A stretch of 64,000 nt of DNA, taken from assembly GCA_022778805.1 (NCBI GenBank), contig JALFSN010000002.1, positions 310,001 through 374,000 on the forward strand. The letters are read 5' to 3'. A program made the position numbers and the translations under genes. The notes under the pieces are model-generated. The model saw only the letters and a list, made by a program, of their open reading frames with translations. It was not told the origin of the DNA and made no database searches. Shown here one piece after another: positions 27,316 to 36,364 of the stretch (positions within the stretch are counted from its first letter, which is position 1; every line of letters begins with the position of its first letter). Source of the DNA: Arcanobacterium sp. GTDB taxonomy: Bacteria > Actinomycetota > Actinomycetes > Actinomycetales > Actinomycetaceae.

Positions 27316-28427
27316 CGAATTTCCTCTTCTGCCGCTGCTGCCAGAGCTTCTCGGCGCAAACGTACATTCTTCCGGTACGCCACAATCAACACGCCGATGA
27401 GCACCAGCACGCCAACGCCTGCGGCAATAGCTACGCCCCACGCAATGGGAGATGAGAATAATCCGGCGTTGCTCCCACCGGCGTTGCTCCCACCGGCATT
27501 GCTTTCGCCACCGCTGCTTTCACCATTGCGTCCGCTTGAAGCTGTGTCAGCTGCAGCGGAATCAGCCGCTGCACTCGCCGCCACATCAGGTTCTGGCGCT
27601 TGGCGAGCAGCTTCATCCGTGACGGCGTCACCCACGGCGAAGTGCAACGTCGCTGCTGCCGTATGCTCTTTTTGATCTTTGTCTTTTCCAACCACTTGAA
27701 TAGCAGCTGTGTAGGCGCCCGCCTGGGTGAATACCCAGTTGGCGTGCACGTGGGTATTGGCTTCCATCCAGACATCTTGCGGCTCCTGCTTGCGCGAATC
27801 CCACATTGGCAGCGGATCCCCAAAAGCCCCATCTTGCAAGAAGAGAGCAAGCTCGCCCGCGCCCCGCACACCGAGCAGACGGAGATTAGCACCGCGATCG
27901 AGACTGCTAGCTATCGCCGGATCTTGGGTGTTCCAGCCAATCCAGACCACGTTGGCGGCCTGTACTTGCGGTACCACATAGACCTTTTGCCCTGCTTGCG
28001 TGGGCAAGAATGCATACTTTTCTCCAGCGGGCGCAGGCATCATCGCTTGATCGACCACTCGGATGACCACGTCTTTAGGCTGGCGCCACACTGCCGGTTG
28101 GGCGGTATCGTCGCGTATGAGCAGCTCCCATTTTCCATCGACGAGTTTCGGCCCCATATCGATATGCCCAGCATCGATCGTCACCGCTTCGCCGCGCACT
28201 ACCCGCTCAGCTCCATCGACAATTTGGGTGAGATCGTCAGTACTGCGGATAGCGGTACTAGCCGACGCCGTACTAGCTGATGCCGTACTAGCTGATGCCG
28301 GAGCGGTGCCCACGAATACAGCACACCAGGCTATAGCAATAGCAGTGGCCACAGCGGCGATAGCTGCAACTGTGGGAACGAGTGCAGAGAGTGGCGCGAG
28401 AAAACGTGCGGAAAAATTCTTGTTCAT
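27312..28427 (-). CDS. Single-repeat choice-of-anchor M surface protein
   Basis: 371 aa. Signal peptide (~1-44), then three in-frame copies of a 15-bp repeat (ASAST). One actinobacterial surface-anchored domain follows (~65-240): AGHIDMGPKLVDGKWELLIRDD at its start and HVHANWVFTQAGAYTA at its end, the TIGR03769/choice-of-anchor M pattern. A Gly/Ser/Asn linker leads to a membrane helix (~325-348, WGVAIAAGVGVLVLIGVLIVAY) and a basic tail. It has no LPXTG motif, so it is anchored by the helix. The GHxD and HxH motifs may bind metal; the neighbours form a zinc importer. ATGA overlaps join it to both neighbours. Confidence 0.9.
   Translation of the reverse strand: MNKNFSARFLAPLSALVPTVAAIAAVATAIAIAWCAVFVGTAPASASTASASTASASTAIRSTDDLTQIVDGAERVVRGEAVTIDAGHIDMGPKLVDGKWELLIRDDTAQPAVWRQPKDVVIRVVDQAMMPAPAGEKYAFLPTQAGQKVYVVPQVQAANVVWIGWNTQDPAIASSLDRGANLRLLGVRGAGELALFLQDGAFGDPLPMWDSRKQEPQDVWMEANTHVHANWVFTQAGAYTAAIQVVGKDKDQKEHTAAATLHFAVGDAVTDEAARQAPEPDVAASAAADSAAADTASSGRNGESSGGESNAGGSNAGGSNAGLFSSPIAWGVAIAAGVGVLVLIGVLIVAYRKNVRLRREALAAAAEEEIR
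28255..28299 (-). repeat. Three tandem 15-bp repeats
   Basis: The unit GTACTAGCYGAYGCC occurs three times end to end and codes ASAST repeats just after the signal peptide of the 371-aa protein. Whole-unit change would keep the frame, so linker length may vary. Confidence 0.8.
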
Positions 28428-30172
28428 TGTAAACAGTTCCTTAATGAGTGCGCGTCGAAACGCATGAGTGCGGTGTATGTGTGGACGTCGGGAGTGAATT
28501 CATCGGAGAGCAGCGGACACACTTTCACGCCGACGTCTTCGGCAATCTCCACCAGCGGCGTGCGCATCCGAATGTCTGTGGGAGAGGCAAAGACGGCGGG
28601 GATATTGAGATTCTTTAGCGTAGTGACCAGGCGCGAGCGATCCGCCACGCTCGGCTCCACCGCCGGATTCGGCGTCACTAGCCCAGCCACGGGAATCTCA
28701 TAGGCGTGAGCAAGGTATCCGAAAGCATCATAGCTGGTGACGAGTTTGCGCCGAGACTGCGGAATGCTGGCGATAGCATCCGCCACCTCCGTATCAAGCT
28801 GATCCAGCTGTGCTTGATACTGCTCACACGCGCGGGTGTAGGCCGCCGCCCCTTGCGGATCGAGGCGAATGAGTTCGTCGCGCAGGAGAGCCGCATAGGC
28901 TTTCACATTGCGCACGTCCATCCACAGATGCGGATCTATCTCTCCGTGAATATGGCTACCCAGCACAGCTTGCGGAAGCTGATACACCTCCGTGCCAGGC
29001 CGCTCGATGAAACGAAATTCAGGATCGGCCGGCACCGGCTGCAGTGCTGAAGATGGCACTTCCACAATCACGGCATTCATGGGCACATTTTCCACGCCGC
29101 TCATATCTGAGCTGGCAGAATCCGCGCTGGCAGCCGCAGAGCTGGCAACGTCTGAAGTGCTCACGTCGGAGTTACCAGAGCCGGCGCTCTGGGATCCGGT
29201 GCCGCCCGAATCGCCACTGCCCGAATCAGTGCCGCCCACGCTGACCGTGCCACCAGTGCCACCCGCGCCAACAGCCGCGCTGGCAGCCGCAGAATTCAGG
29301 TTCCGATCTATTCGCATCGTGAACCCACCGCGCATGTCCACGCTAATATCGGCGTGTTCTTTTTTCAGCACGGTGAGCGGGCTCCGTTTATCAATGCCCG
29401 CAAGGGATTCCGCAGCGGTGATCGGATCCACCCCCACAGCGAAATACACCTCCGTCTCGCCGAGTTGCTGTGGGTGCGAACCCGTGCTCTGTGCTTTGAG
29501 CTTCAACGTGTAGACTCCAGCTTTCGTGAATGCCCACGACATATGCGTGTGCGCATCAGCGGGAAGCTCAAAAGCATCGTGATCGAAGCCATCGGCCGAA
29601 TTCACATACACCGAGGGATGCCCAAACGTCTCAGTGATGTAGGCACTGAGCTCTCCAGGGCCGCTCATTCCAGTGGCAATAATTTGCACGCCAGCTGAGC
29701 GGTCGGCTCCGCTTCCGTTCACTCGCAGTCCAAGCCAGGCGGTATCGAGTGCCGCATTCTCCGTGAGCGTGATGACCTGCGCGCCATATCGGGTGGCTCC
29801 CTCTGCTACGGAAATATGCCGCACGTGTTCGCCAATCGTGGCATCTATCGCTTTGATCTGCGAATGCTCTTCCAACATGAGGTAGTTGGATACGGCAAGA
29901 TCGGCGTAGGCGATATCTCGAATATCGCGCAAACTTGGCTCATAGCCGTGCGGATCGGCTCCTACCGGCACGATGGAACTCACGTCCACGCGGCCAGCCC
30001 CCACATTCTTCACGACATCTGCCAGCAGCGGTGTCGTCGTGACGACGCGCACCGGCCGCCCCTCAGAATAAGGGCCTACGCCAGGCTGCGCGTGTGGAAA
30101 ACCAGCGCAGCCCGCGAGCAAGCCCAGCAGCACGCCAGCCGTGGCCAGCGCACGTAGTTTGTGTGTGTGCAT
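28424..30172 (-). CDS. ZnuA-like metal-binding lipoprotein with inserted anchor domain
   Basis: 582 aa against ~300 for a normal cluster A-I metal-binding protein. Lipobox LLAGC (~18-22). The first lobe (~38-110) has VVTTTPLLADVVKNVGAG and the metal His in GADPHGYEP. Residues ~115-270 are a foreign domain of the choice-of-anchor M type (HTHMSWAFTKAGVYTLKLKA), followed by a Gly/Ser linker (~300-360). The metalloprotein then resumes with IDPHLWMDV (second His) and the second lobe to DEFTP (final acidic ligand). This is the TIGR03772 anchored-repeat binding protein. It captures zinc outside the cell and hands it to the permease. ATGA overlap with the next gene. Confidence 0.92.
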   Translation of the reverse strand: MHTHKLRALATAGVLLGLLAGCAGFPHAQPGVGPYSEGRPVRVVTTTPLLADVVKNVGAGRVDVSSIVPVGADPHGYEPSLRDIRDIAYADLAVSNYLMLEEHSQIKAIDATIGEHVRHISVAEGATRYGAQVITLTENAALDTAWLGLRVNGSGADRSAGVQIIATGMSGPGELSAYITETFGHPSVYVNSADGFDHDAFELPADAHTHMSWAFTKAGVYTLKLKAQSTGSHPQQLGETEVYFAVGVDPITAAESLAGIDKRSPLTVLKKEHADISVDMRGGFTMRIDRNLNSAAASAAVGAGGTGGTVSVGGTDSGSGDSGGTGSQSAGSGNSDVSTSDVASSAAASADSASSDMSGVENVPMNAVIVEVPSSALQPVPADPEFRFIERPGTEVYQLPQAVLGSHIHGEIDPHLWMDVRNVKAYAALLRDELIRLDPQGAAAYTRACEQYQAQLDQLDTEVADAIASIPQSRRKLVTSYDAFGYLAHAYEIPVAGLVTPNPAVEPSVADRSRLVTTLKNLNIPAVFASPTDIRMRTPLVEIAEDVGVKVCPLLSDEFTPDVHTYTALMRFDAHSLRNCLQ

Positions 30173-30182
30173 CCACCTGCCC

Positions 30183-33100
30183 TTACTGCTGCGGCACTAT
30201 CTGCCGACGCCGCTGCGACCAGCGAATGAGAACGATCACGTTCGTCAGTAGCACGGCAGCCAACAGCGCAGTTTGAATCCACCAAGCAACGTCAAACCCA
30301 CGGCCCTGATCGGTACCTAGCCCTGCTTGCGCTAGCGCAGTGTCTGAGGCATTTGCAGCTTTTTGCGCATTTGCCGCAGCAGTCTGATCGCACGATCCGA
30401 CCACTATCGTGAGTTTTCCGTCCGCCGTCAGTTTCTTTCCAGCTTTATCCGTCACCTCATGCTGATAGAAAATGACGTACTCACCAGGAGCGGTGAATGC
30501 CCACACCCCATGCATGTGCGTATTTGCCGGAATCACGTAGCTATTTGGCCCTTTGACGGTGGAGAACAGCATCGTGCCGACGCCCGTGCCAAGTGCTGTA
30601 GGCAAGAAGTGCGCCACTTCCCCTGGCCCTTGAATCTTCGTAATCCTCGTCGTCACTTCTCCGGTAGTACCCGCAATGATGGATTCGTGTTGGCTCGTCT
30701 CACCTAGCCACGGCACTCCTGGCTGCTGCACTGAGGAAATCATCCACATCGGCGTGCCTGGTGTCGCCAAGAAACTCAACTCTTGAGGTGTAGTCGTGAG
30801 CGCCTGTGCATCCAAGCCAAAAGCGACATCGCCAGCGGGTCGCCACTGAGCTGGCTGCTGGCGATCATCGCGAATCATCGCCACGAGTTTTCCATCGCGT
30901 AGCTGCGGGCCGAGATCAAAATGCCCACTGGTAGCCAAGGACTGTGGCAAGCTGCTCGGATTGCCAGCCAGTGCGCAGACGCCCGCCTGCACCGGTTTCT
31001 TCTCCAGTGGCACTTTTGCCGAGCTTCCCTTGCTCAAAGCTGCTTTATCGGCAGTCGCTCCACCAAGCAATGCAGAGATATCAGTGGTTCCGGCACTGGA
31101 GATTGATTGCACGCTGCCGCCCGCAACGCGCGTGGTGCGAGCTATCTGAGTCGCTGCAGCATTGCCCACCGCAAACGTGTAGGTAGCTGTGCGCGTACTC
31201 TGCCCATCGGCGCTGCCGCGCACCTGGAACGTGTAGACGCCTGGAGCTGAGAAAATCCAGTTGGCGTGCACATGAGCAGGAGATGGCACGTGAATAGTGC
31301 CTGGCAGGGCAAGGCCGCCACCGCGCAGGACGCTCGTCGGTTTCCCATCTAGGCTACTGGTAAACACGTACACTTTCCCAGGCCCAGAGACGTTCACCGT
31401 GAAATCGGCACTGCCTCTCACGCGCTCAGAACTCCAGCCTGGCCACAGCAGATTGGGATTTTGCACCATGGGCAGGACCCATGCTTGCCGTCCGGCGTTC
31501 GGGAATCCTGCCGGCACCAGCATTTTCGCATTATCTCCTACCAAGAAGCGCACATCTTCCGGCTTGCGCAAGACGCTCTGCCCCGTCACGTCTTCACGCA
31601 CCACGAGGTCGAGAGAGGCGGCCGTAGGATTGAGGAAGAAAGCGTCTACGTGGCCTTTCAGCAATCCCAATGGAGCGTTGGACTGCTGCCTGTGCGCCGT
31701 GGATGTCGGCTGCGAGGCAGGCTTCCTGGCCGATGTGCTCGAACTTCCCGCTTGCGGCTGCGGAGTTGGCTTCGGCGTAGGCGTCACACTAGGAGTTTCG
31801 TGCCCAGGAGTGTTCGGGTGTGGCTTTTCGTCTGCCGTTCCCGCTGCTGATTGCACAATCCAAGTGTATGTATGCGTATCGCTAGTGATGAGCGTGCCGT
31901 TGTGCTTAGCTTTCGCCGTCACGCGCATTGTATACGTACCAGGTTTTGTGAATGCCCAGTAAGCATGTACATGTCTAGGTTCGGGCACGGTGATCGTCCC
32001 TGGAAGTGCCGTCGCACCATTGGAGAGAAGTGGCTGAGGAGTGCCAATAAAATTCTGAGTGAAGATGTGCACAGCTCCTGGCCCATCCACTTTGCTAATC
32101 TCCAGATCAACCGCACCGAGGCCAGCTTGCTGCGTCTCAAGAGTGCTCCATCCTGGCCAGAGCAGAGCCTGATCTTGATTCAACGGTAGTACGTACGCTT
32201 GCGGAGCGGCCGGATACGTGGCAGGGAGCTGCATCAGCGCTTGAGATTTCACCACCAACGTGACGTCTTCTGGAGTGTGAGCCACGTGCTGTCCCGTCAC
32301 GTCTTCTTTGAGATTGAGCTGCAGCTTACCTTGTGTCATGGAGACGTTGAAGATATCTGTATGCCCGTGATCGAGCGTAATTTTTTCACTCGGCTTCTCT
32401 GGCTGAGGTTCAGGTTTAGGCGTGACGTCGGGCTTAGGCGTCGGAGTCACATCTGGCTTCGAGGTGTCATCCGGTTTGGGCTGAGGTTCAGTTTCGGAAC
32501 CAGGCTTAGGCGTGACGTCGGGCTTGGGCGTGTCGGTGGAGTGAGCCGATACGACGTCGGTAGCTTTCGCGATTTCCTCATCTCCAACGAGGAATACCAG
32601 GGAGCGCTCCACGGAAGTGAGCTCTGCGCCGTCAGGAGTGTGCGCCGTAAAGTAGAAGAGCACTTCGTAACGCCCAGGCTTAGTGAAAGCCCATCCGGTA
32701 TGCACGTGCACCGGCCCAGGCACTGCAATGGCAGCTTCGTCGTTCTCAGCGCTGTCGAAAAGCACCGTCGGCTTTCCAAAATCAGTCTTGTAGAGCTTCA
32801 CGTCTCCAGGCCCGTCGAGCAGAGCGATATTGAGATGCTGAGAGGAATAATCCACTTGCTCAGCGAGAGCTTCCGTGGAGTACCCTGGCCAGATCAATCC
32901 TGATTTCTCCGTCTCGGGGAGTATATAGGCGCTCGATCTGGCTTCTCCCAAGAAGCCAAAACCTTGCTTAATCCGCTTTTCGGTGTTCACTTCACGAGCG
33001 TGATTGCGCACACCCAGTGCCACAGCGTGCGGGAGCCGCAGCGTGGACTTTTTATCAATGAGGCCAGTGTCATCTTTAACGCGCATATCGAGTTCGCCGT

Positions 33101-34952
33101 CAATTAATTGCGCAGCTAAATCCACATGCCCCGCATCAAGCAACAGCCGCTTGCCAGAGAGATCATCGCCCTGCGACGGCTTGGGCTGCGATGGAGTATC
33201 TCCCTCTGATTCTCCTTGATCGCTGGAATCATCCGGATCGGTTTCGGAATCGGGATCAATCTCTGAATCTGGATCGGGATCGTCAGGGGTCTCTTCTTCC
33301 GATTCGTTTTGATCTGGAGAGACATCTGGATCTGATGGGGTAGGCTCTACACCTGGCTTATCATCGCCTTGAGCACCGCCCTGGTCACCCTGGCCTGGCA
33401 CTGCATCTCCTGCACCGAGCGGCACCGTAGCCGTGGAGGTAGATTCAGGATCAAAATTGGTGACGACGACGGCCGTCTTCTTGTGGACGTTGCGCATACT
33501 CGAATGCGGTAAGAACGTGAAATGCACATCAAGCCCAGATACGGAATCAAGGTCTTCAATCTGATCCGTCCAGCGGCCATTTGAGAGAGTGCCAGTGTAG
33601 GAAATATCTGGATACTGTGAGTGCGTACCATGCTCAAAGAAATCCAGCACGACGTCACCGCGCAGCTTCGGATCGGACATGCGCACATCTACGCTGAACG
33701 TCGTATCGAGCGTGCCTGGGCTGAGCTTCACACTGGCGCTGGCGTTGCTCGGCACGTCTACTTCTGCGAAATCCGCCGTTGAGGCGCTCGCCGGATCATG
33801 AACGGGAAGTTCTCCCGATTTTTGGGTGGTGACGGGCGAGCCCTGCGGGGTGTACGTGAGGGGTTCGCTCACCCACCGCGCGCCCTTGGACTCTGGGAAG
33901 AAGACTACCTGGTATTTAGCGGCACCGACGGCTGGTAGCTGCGTGAGCGACCCTTTGCCGCTGCGCACGTCTAGCGTGCTCATCATATGGCCATTGATAT
34001 AGATCTCTGCCTTGCCATTGACGTCTTGCGGGGCTGAGAAATTCCAGGAAGCAAGCGTCATCCCATGCTTCTGGGCTTCTTGATTGTTCGCAGTACTGAT
34101 AGAGAAGCTGTATCCGGCAGTGTTGCCCTGCGCAGCTTTCGCAAAACGCTCGGCGAGAGCTGGCTGGGGTGTGCTAGCGGGCTGCGATCCGCCGATACGC
34201 CAGTGCTGCTCAGTGGGCTGGGAGGTGATAATCGTACCGTCATTTTTCCTGGCACTCACTTGCCACACCAGCTTGTAATCGCCTGGCGCCGAAAAAAGAG
34301 TCCAATTGTGGGTGTGCGTGCCAGGTTTGAGAGCGGCAGAGCGCATCCCTGGCTCAGTGCTGGAAATAATCCGACGATAGGTGCCCCACTGCTCATCCTC
34401 GAATTTGTCTCCGCGGATCATTTCGAGGCGGCCTGGTCCATCAATGCTGACGAGATTGAGCCAGAACGTTCCGCCGGCATCTGCGGCTGACACGCCTGCG
34501 CCATCTCGGAATTGTTCGTATGGGATATCCGTATCAGCGCCGTAGCCCTGCCAGATTTGCCCGCAGGAGATGCAGTTCGATGGAGCTGCCCACCAAGTCG
34601 TGCCTTTTCCAAGGAAGTCTAACGCCGGAGAATCCTGGCCGACGGCAAATCCGTAGAACTGCTGATCTCCACTGTAGATATTGGGGCGGAGCCAGCTGAT
34701 CGTTTTGTCGAGATCGTAGAGCTTTCCAGCGTTGGCTTTCAGCTCAAAGCCTTTATCTCCCCAAAAGACTTTCGGGGAATCAATATGCCCCACAGGAAGT
34801 ACTACTTTTTCATCTGGGGACGCTGCCCTGCTACCCCCTGCAGCAATAGCGGGGTATGCCAGAAGCGCAGTGGTGGCGAGGAGCACCCCCATGAGAACAG
34901 CGAGGATTGAACGAACTTTTCGCGGCAAACCCGTGCCGATCTGTACGACCAT
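30183..34952 (-). CDS. Giant ABC-transporter-associated surface repeat protein (five choice-of-anchor M domains)
   Basis: 1589 aa from ATG 34952 (TTGGGAG before it); a TTG at 34964 is less likely. Signal peptide ~10-38. Five anchor-type domains start near 55, 600, 855, 1095 and 1340. Each begins with GHxD (GHIDS, GHVDL, GHTDI, GHVDA, GHFDL) and ends with a HxH motif before an aromatic (THTHNW, VHVHTGW, RHVHAYW, AHVHANW, THMHGVW). Between domains 1 and 2 lies a different ~250-aa region and a very acidic Asp/Glu/Pro linker (~530-600). Pro/Lys linkers join the rest, and a C-terminal helix (~1555-1577) plus basic tail ends it. First gene of the Zur-box operon (TIGR03773 type). Confidence 0.92.
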   Translation of the reverse strand: MVVQIGTGLPRKVRSILAVLMGVLLATTALLAYPAIAAGGSRAASPDEKVVLPVGHIDSPKVFWGDKGFELKANAGKLYDLDKTISWLRPNIYSGDQQFYGFAVGQDSPALDFLGKGTTWWAAPSNCISCGQIWQGYGADTDIPYEQFRDGAGVSAADAGGTFWLNLVSIDGPGRLEMIRGDKFEDEQWGTYRRIISSTEPGMRSAALKPGTHTHNWTLFSAPGDYKLVWQVSARKNDGTIITSQPTEQHWRIGGSQPASTPQPALAERFAKAAQGNTAGYSFSISTANNQEAQKHGMTLASWNFSAPQDVNGKAEIYINGHMMSTLDVRSGKGSLTQLPAVGAAKYQVVFFPESKGARWVSEPLTYTPQGSPVTTQKSGELPVHDPASASTADFAEVDVPSNASASVKLSPGTLDTTFSVDVRMSDPKLRGDVVLDFFEHGTHSQYPDISYTGTLSNGRWTDQIEDLDSVSGLDVHFTFLPHSSMRNVHKKTAVVVTNFDPESTSTATVPLGAGDAVPGQGDQGGAQGDDKPGVEPTPSDPDVSPDQNESEEETPDDPDPDSEIDPDSETDPDDSSDQGESEGDTPSQPKPSQGDDLSGKRLLLDAGHVDLAAQLIDGELDMRVKDDTGLIDKKSTLRLPHAVALGVRNHAREVNTEKRIKQGFGFLGEARSSAYILPETEKSGLIWPGYSTEALAEQVDYSSQHLNIALLDGPGDVKLYKTDFGKPTVLFDSAENDEAAIAVPGPVHVHTGWAFTKPGRYEVLFYFTAHTPDGAELTSVERSLVFLVGDEEIAKATDVVSAHSTDTPKPDVTPKPGSETEPQPKPDDTSKPDVTPTPKPDVTPKPEPQPEKPSEKITLDHGHTDIFNVSMTQGKLQLNLKEDVTGQHVAHTPEDVTLVVKSQALMQLPATYPAAPQAYVLPLNQDQALLWPGWSTLETQQAGLGAVDLEISKVDGPGAVHIFTQNFIGTPQPLLSNGATALPGTITVPEPRHVHAYWAFTKPGTYTMRVTAKAKHNGTLITSDTHTYTWIVQSAAGTADEKPHPNTPGHETPSVTPTPKPTPQPQAGSSSTSARKPASQPTSTAHRQQSNAPLGLLKGHVDAFFLNPTAASLDLVVREDVTGQSVLRKPEDVRFLVGDNAKMLVPAGFPNAGRQAWVLPMVQNPNLLWPGWSSERVRGSADFTVNVSGPGKVYVFTSSLDGKPTSVLRGGGLALPGTIHVPSPAHVHANWIFSAPGVYTFQVRGSADGQSTRTATYTFAVGNAAATQIARTTRVAGGSVQSISSAGTTDISALLGGATADKAALSKGSSAKVPLEKKPVQAGVCALAGNPSSLPQSLATSGHFDLGPQLRDGKLVAMIRDDRQQPAQWRPAGDVAFGLDAQALTTTPQELSFLATPGTPMWMISSVQQPGVPWLGETSQHESIIAGTTGEVTTRITKIQGPGEVAHFLPTALGTGVGTMLFSTVKGPNSYVIPANTHMHGVWAFTAPGEYVIFYQHEVTDKAGKKLTADGKLTIVVGSCDQTAAANAQKAANASDTALAQAGLGTDQGRGFDVAWWIQTALLAAVLLTNVIVLIRWSQRRRQIVPQQ

Positions 34953-35021
34953 ACATTCTCCCAACTATGTGCATCAGCAAAGCAACGCACTATGCATCAA
35001 TGAAACACCACCACCCTATAT

Positions 35022-35036
35022 GATAATGATTTTCAT
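35022..35036. promoter_or_regulatory. Zur box upstream of the anchored-repeat zinc operon
   Basis: TGATAATGATTTTCA differs at one position from the actinobacterial Zur consensus TGAAAATGATTTTCA and is nearly palindromic. It lies 70-84 bp before the first gene's ATG. This predicts repression when zinc is plentiful. Confidence 0.85.
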
Positions 35037-35141
35037 TTGCTATTTTCGTTGCGTTCTGAGGCTTGCATCACGTTGCGAGTCCTACAGTCGTTGCAAATTT
35101 TCTACTGGCCTTTATCCTCTATCCCTTACATGCGCCGCACA

Positions 35142-35810
35142 TTACTGCGCAGTACCCTCAAGTGGCGTGACGCCGTCACCCATCTGCTTTTTCACGTAGT
35201 CACGCAAAAACGGCAAATCAAACCCAACTATCCCACGTCTGCGCTCACCAACTACACCCGCTTCAATAAGCCGACGACGATACTGAGCAACCATTGAACT
35301 CGACCAACCAAGGCGCGCAGTAATATCAGAAATTTTGCTATCCCCCGTATCAAGCGTCATCGCTTCAAGAAATTCACTATCCCTCTCTGAAAGCTCCCTA
35401 TAGCTGGAGGCCACCACGTGAGATTCCATTTCAGCTTTCGTTACTTCAATACCACGTTGCATATCATCAAGAGTGATTACGGCACGGCTTGAATCGATAT
35501 CCCACGCTTGATATCCGATCAGCTGGATAAGATAGGCGAACCCTTCACTCGCCGTCACAGCCATGTCCAACGCCGAATCATCAATAGTTCGTCCGGCGTC
35601 ACAGATAGTTTTTACAAAGGCATCACGCGCATCACGATCCTCAATCCTTCCTACGTGAAGAAGCTGAGCGCGCCGAAGAAAAGAGACGTCCTTATTGCTG
35701 AGCAATTGAGATACCACACCTGGAAGTCCCGCCATCAAAAGAGCCACTTTTCTATCCTCAGCCACCAAAAGCTGATACACAGAAACAAGCTAAATAAGCT
35801 CATCCAGGCT
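35142..35810 (-). pseudogene. Broken AAA-type ATP-binding protein (C-terminal remnant)
   Basis: An open frame of 212 codons starts at GTG 35780 (MYQLLVAEDRKVALLMAGLP). It contains the middle and end of a STAND/archaeal-ATPase-like protein: FLRRAQLLHVGRI, SEGFAYLIQLIGYQAWD and a winged-helix-like end (ISDITARLGWSSSMVAQYRRRL). The Walker A and B regions are missing. The coding pattern continues upstream through a TAG (35792-35790), reading DELI-stop-LVSVYQLL, where relatives have a glutamine, so CAG to TAG is likely. Nothing related is found further upstream. The remnant lies beside an AlbA_2 gene in a region that looks acquired. Confidence 0.75.
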
Positions 35811-36293
35811 CCCCATCAGTGCCCAACTCAACTTTGAACCTCTTATATCGCGCCATACTCCAGCGCTCACCCAATCCTAAGCGAGAATACATTTTTCGCG
35901 CCAGCAAAATCAATACCAGCAGAGCTAGGTAGGGCGTGTCTGTGTAATGTTGGGTGCCTAGGTGGAGTTTTGTGCTGGCGAGTATGCTACACGCGCGCTC
36001 GTGACTTGCCGGCTTGGTTCGTATACTTGCTTCGCGTGCTTGGGTTATGCGGCCCTGTCTGTGAATACAATTTGCCTCTACCGTACACGGCGGCCGGTAT
36101 GTGGTTTTTCGCTTGATAGCAAGCCAAAACGCAAGTTCTTAGGGGAGAGGAGCGCGCTAAATTGTCTCTTTGACACCGCTTCTCACCAGGGCTAATCAGA
36201 GCTGAATGTAAACCACTACCCCTCAGCGTCCATTTTTTGATTTTTGCGAAATCGTCCGACTTTCACGAAATATTATATGTCATCCAAAAATTA
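35811..36293. other. Gene-poor region with possible mobile-element traces
   Basis: No credible gene; the ORFs are short and lack start sites. GGGCGTGTCTGTGTAA near 35934-35949 looks like the end of some insertion sequences, but no inverted partner or transposase is present. It separates the broken ATPase from the AlbA_2 gene. Confidence 0.35.
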
Positions 36294-36331
36294 GGTGGTG
36301 ACATGGGTGGTGACATTTAGTGTCACCACCC
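36294..36331. promoter_or_regulatory. Palindromic operator before the AlbA_2 gene
   Basis: GGTGGTGACA occurs at 36294-36303 and again at 36306-36315, facing TGTCACCACC at 36321-36330; the latter pair gives an 11-bp perfect palindrome with a 5-nt centre (36305-36331). It ends 33 bp before the ATG, so it likely overlaps the promoter or 5' leader. The same 10-mer recurs inside the gene. Confidence 0.75.
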
Positions 36332-36364
36332 AGTAGAATTGGCAGTATCTCGGGAGGAGATGAC

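Noticed and set aside
35934-35949. GGGCGTGTCTGTGTAA as an insertion-sequence end
   Set aside because: No inverted partner, transposase or target-site duplication seen.
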